64,000 nucleotides of DNA from Dermanyssus gallinae (Eukaryota > Arthropoda > Arachnida > Mesostigmata > Dermanyssidae), in assembly GCA_003439945.1 (NCBI GenBank), contig QVRM01002115.1, positions 1 to 64,000 on the forward strand, given 5' to 3'. This document shows, piece by piece, positions 54,804 to 64,000 of this stretch. Under the pieces are notes generated by a model. It did no database searches. It was not told the origin of the DNA and saw nothing but the letters and a program-made list of their open reading frames with translations. Within the stretch, counting starts at the first letter, position 1; every line of letters starts with the position of its first letter. A program made the position numbers and the translations under genes.

Positions 54804-54888
54804 GGGGTCCGTCTATGAGGCAATGCAAAAAGCAGTCCCGCAGACGTTAAATCTTGGCTGAGGGTCAGCCCGAAATGTTTTAGGGCAG
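54804..54888 (+). mobile_element. SINE family 2, copy 2, head missing
   Basis: GGTCCGTCTATGAGGCAATG, CAGACGTTAAATCTTGGCTG and AGGGTCAGCC line up with the body of the copy at 51365. The tRNA-like head is absent or too diverged. Confidence 0.7.
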
Positions 54889-55344
54889 ACTAAACAGGTA
54901 TCTTCTCAGGTTATAAGACTACATTGTCTAAACGAATTTAAACTCAAGATGACTTGAGAGAGTTTTCCCATTGCTAATATGGAAACACTGATGCACCATA
55001 TCATAACTCGATCCGTTTCTCTTTGTCTGTACATTTAACAGCCTTGCAGTGCATTGTAAGAAATATGTTTAGACCAAATTCGTCGCAGACATAATGACGG
55101 CTAGTTAATTATTAGACACGATGACGGCTAATTAATTACTCTAAGCGCTGTTATTACTTACACTTGCGAATGCCTTTGAGCCGGGCGGCTGTAACTGATA
55201 ACATACTTTATTCGCGTTGAGACAGGAGACTTGCCCAGTCCGGCTCGTGTTCTTACGCAGTGTAGAGAGAGCAGACCTTGCCTCTTGCAACGGATATCTT
55301 CCGTTTCGCTCCGTGGTCGGGATACATACACTGATGACATTTCC

Positions 55345-55385
55345 TTCTCTCTCTCTCTCTCTCCCCATATATATATATATATATA
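55345..55385. repeat. (TC)n(TA)n microsatellite
   Basis: A TC run (55348-55364) passes into a TA run after CCCA. Confidence 0.85.
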
Positions 55386-56055
55386 ATTCTTTGTTGTGCT
55401 TCCTCTCCGTCCCACTCTTCGTCGTATTCCCTTGATCGCTACGGCATCGTGCCTCATTCTCCGGCAATAATTCGCCTCTAGCGAGATCTTCTCTACTCTC
55501 TTCACGTTGCCGTAATAGCAACTGATACAACGACGTGTTATCACCAGCATCAGCCGAGTGACGGCCGCACCACGGTCTCTCGATCGCGTCTGGGCAAATA
55601 ACGCGCGCGATAAACACAAGCACCGCACACGCGGCCCGTTGTAACGGTATCGTCGGCATGCGGCAGGCGGCGTCGACGACGACAGTGGCCGCGAAATACG
55701 GCAAGGAAGATTCCCCCAGTGGGGTCAGATTTCGTCGTGCGGCTCGTTTCGCTCGCGGTGGTCTCGGGCGAACCCCTCGCCACGACCCGAAGGCGACGAA
55801 CTACGACGGGGTTATGGGTGGTAAACAACGTGCGTCGTCGAAACAAAAGGCGCACAGACGGTAAGACGGCAGTCTTGTGGGGGTGCAGTGCTAAGCCTCG
55901 TCACAGCCTGGATACGAAAAGAGGCGTCCACAGCCCGCCGCAAGCTAGTTAGATCGTGCAGTTCGTCGTGGACGTTCGACTCGTTAGGTTTCGTTTGGTG
56001 CAGTTTCTGTTTACGTGTTTGCCAGCTACCCCCGCCCAGCTACGAGTGCAGCAGC
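55386..56055 (+). other. Probable HPPD promoter and 5' UTR region
   Basis: CpG-rich relative to its surroundings from about 55540 to 56000. It ends at the start codon at 56056. No TATA box recognised; the assignment rests on position and composition. Confidence 0.35.
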
Positions 56056-63922
<7,867 letters not shown>

Positions 63923-63956
63923 TGACAGACGATTAACTGCTAAAGGTTTTTACGAA

Positions 63957-63962
63957 AATAAA
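63957..63962 (+). terminator. HPPD polyadenylation signal
   Basis: AATAAA 56 bases after the HPPD stop codon. Confidence 0.75.
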
Positions 63963-64000
63963 GAGTTAAATATTCGTATCAATATCTAGTGTGTACTTTT

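Noticed and set aside
55141..55704. 187-residue minus-strand ORF before HPPD
   Set aside because: It runs across a (TA)n/(GA)n microsatellite (IYIYIYMGREREREG), has overlapping ORFs in other frames and no recognisable domain. The region fits the HPPD 5' flank better.

Overview
The window is eukaryotic nuclear DNA. Genes are split by GT-AG introns, there are long (TA)n, (TTA)n and CAA/GTT runs, and much of the rest is retrotransposon and transposon debris. Three host genes can be built with matching splice phases, and their protein style suggests an arthropod. Mariner copies, a zinc-finger non-LTR retrotransposon and a CR1-like LINE fit a chelicerate (mite or tick) best. The organism call is inference only.

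Layout. 1-7.45 kb (minus strand): two related non-LTR retrotransposons that carry an N-terminal zinc finger. The more complete one (about 2.58-6.77 kb) pairs a CCHC gag-like ORF1 with a reverse transcriptase ORF2 ending in a restriction-like endonuclease signature. 7.5-11.5 kb: CAA/GTT-rich sequence leading into a TMBIM/Lifeguard-type membrane protein gene (plus strand, two coding exons, 11549-11946 and 19724-20063). Its 7.8 kb intron holds microsatellites, a 28-bp minisatellite and a LINE relic. 20-28 kb: mostly gene-free, with tRNA-derived SINEs, simple repeats, a broken mariner and an RT fragment. 28.3-36.0 kb: one uninterrupted 44-bp satellite array (about 170 units) with higher-order segmental duplications. 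37.4-39.2 kb: LINE 3' relics and an unassigned Cys/His-rich ORF. 39.5-44.3 kb (minus): NAA40, the histone H4/H2A N-alpha-acetyltransferase, in four coding exons, with a mariner and LINE relics in its last intron. 45-50.8 kb: a foldback/MITE-like repeat, a CR1-like LINE nested in the 3' end of another LINE, and a decayed Tc1/mariner-superfamily transposase. 51-55 kb: SINEs and one L1-like RT relic. 56.06-63.90 kb (plus): a complete 11-exon HPPD gene (4-hydroxyphenylpyruvate dioxygenase, tyrosine catabolism) with a poly(A) signal.

The host genes are functionally unrelated: apoptosis/calcium membrane protein, histone N-terminal acetylation, tyrosine degradation. There is no operon-like or pathway clustering. 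The most unusual material is in the mobile elements: a gag-plus-RLE two-ORF layout joined by an ATGA overlap, a LINE whose ORF1 and ORF2 share a frame across a single TGA-CTG with no ORF2 ATG, and the palindrome-bearing 44-bp satellite.
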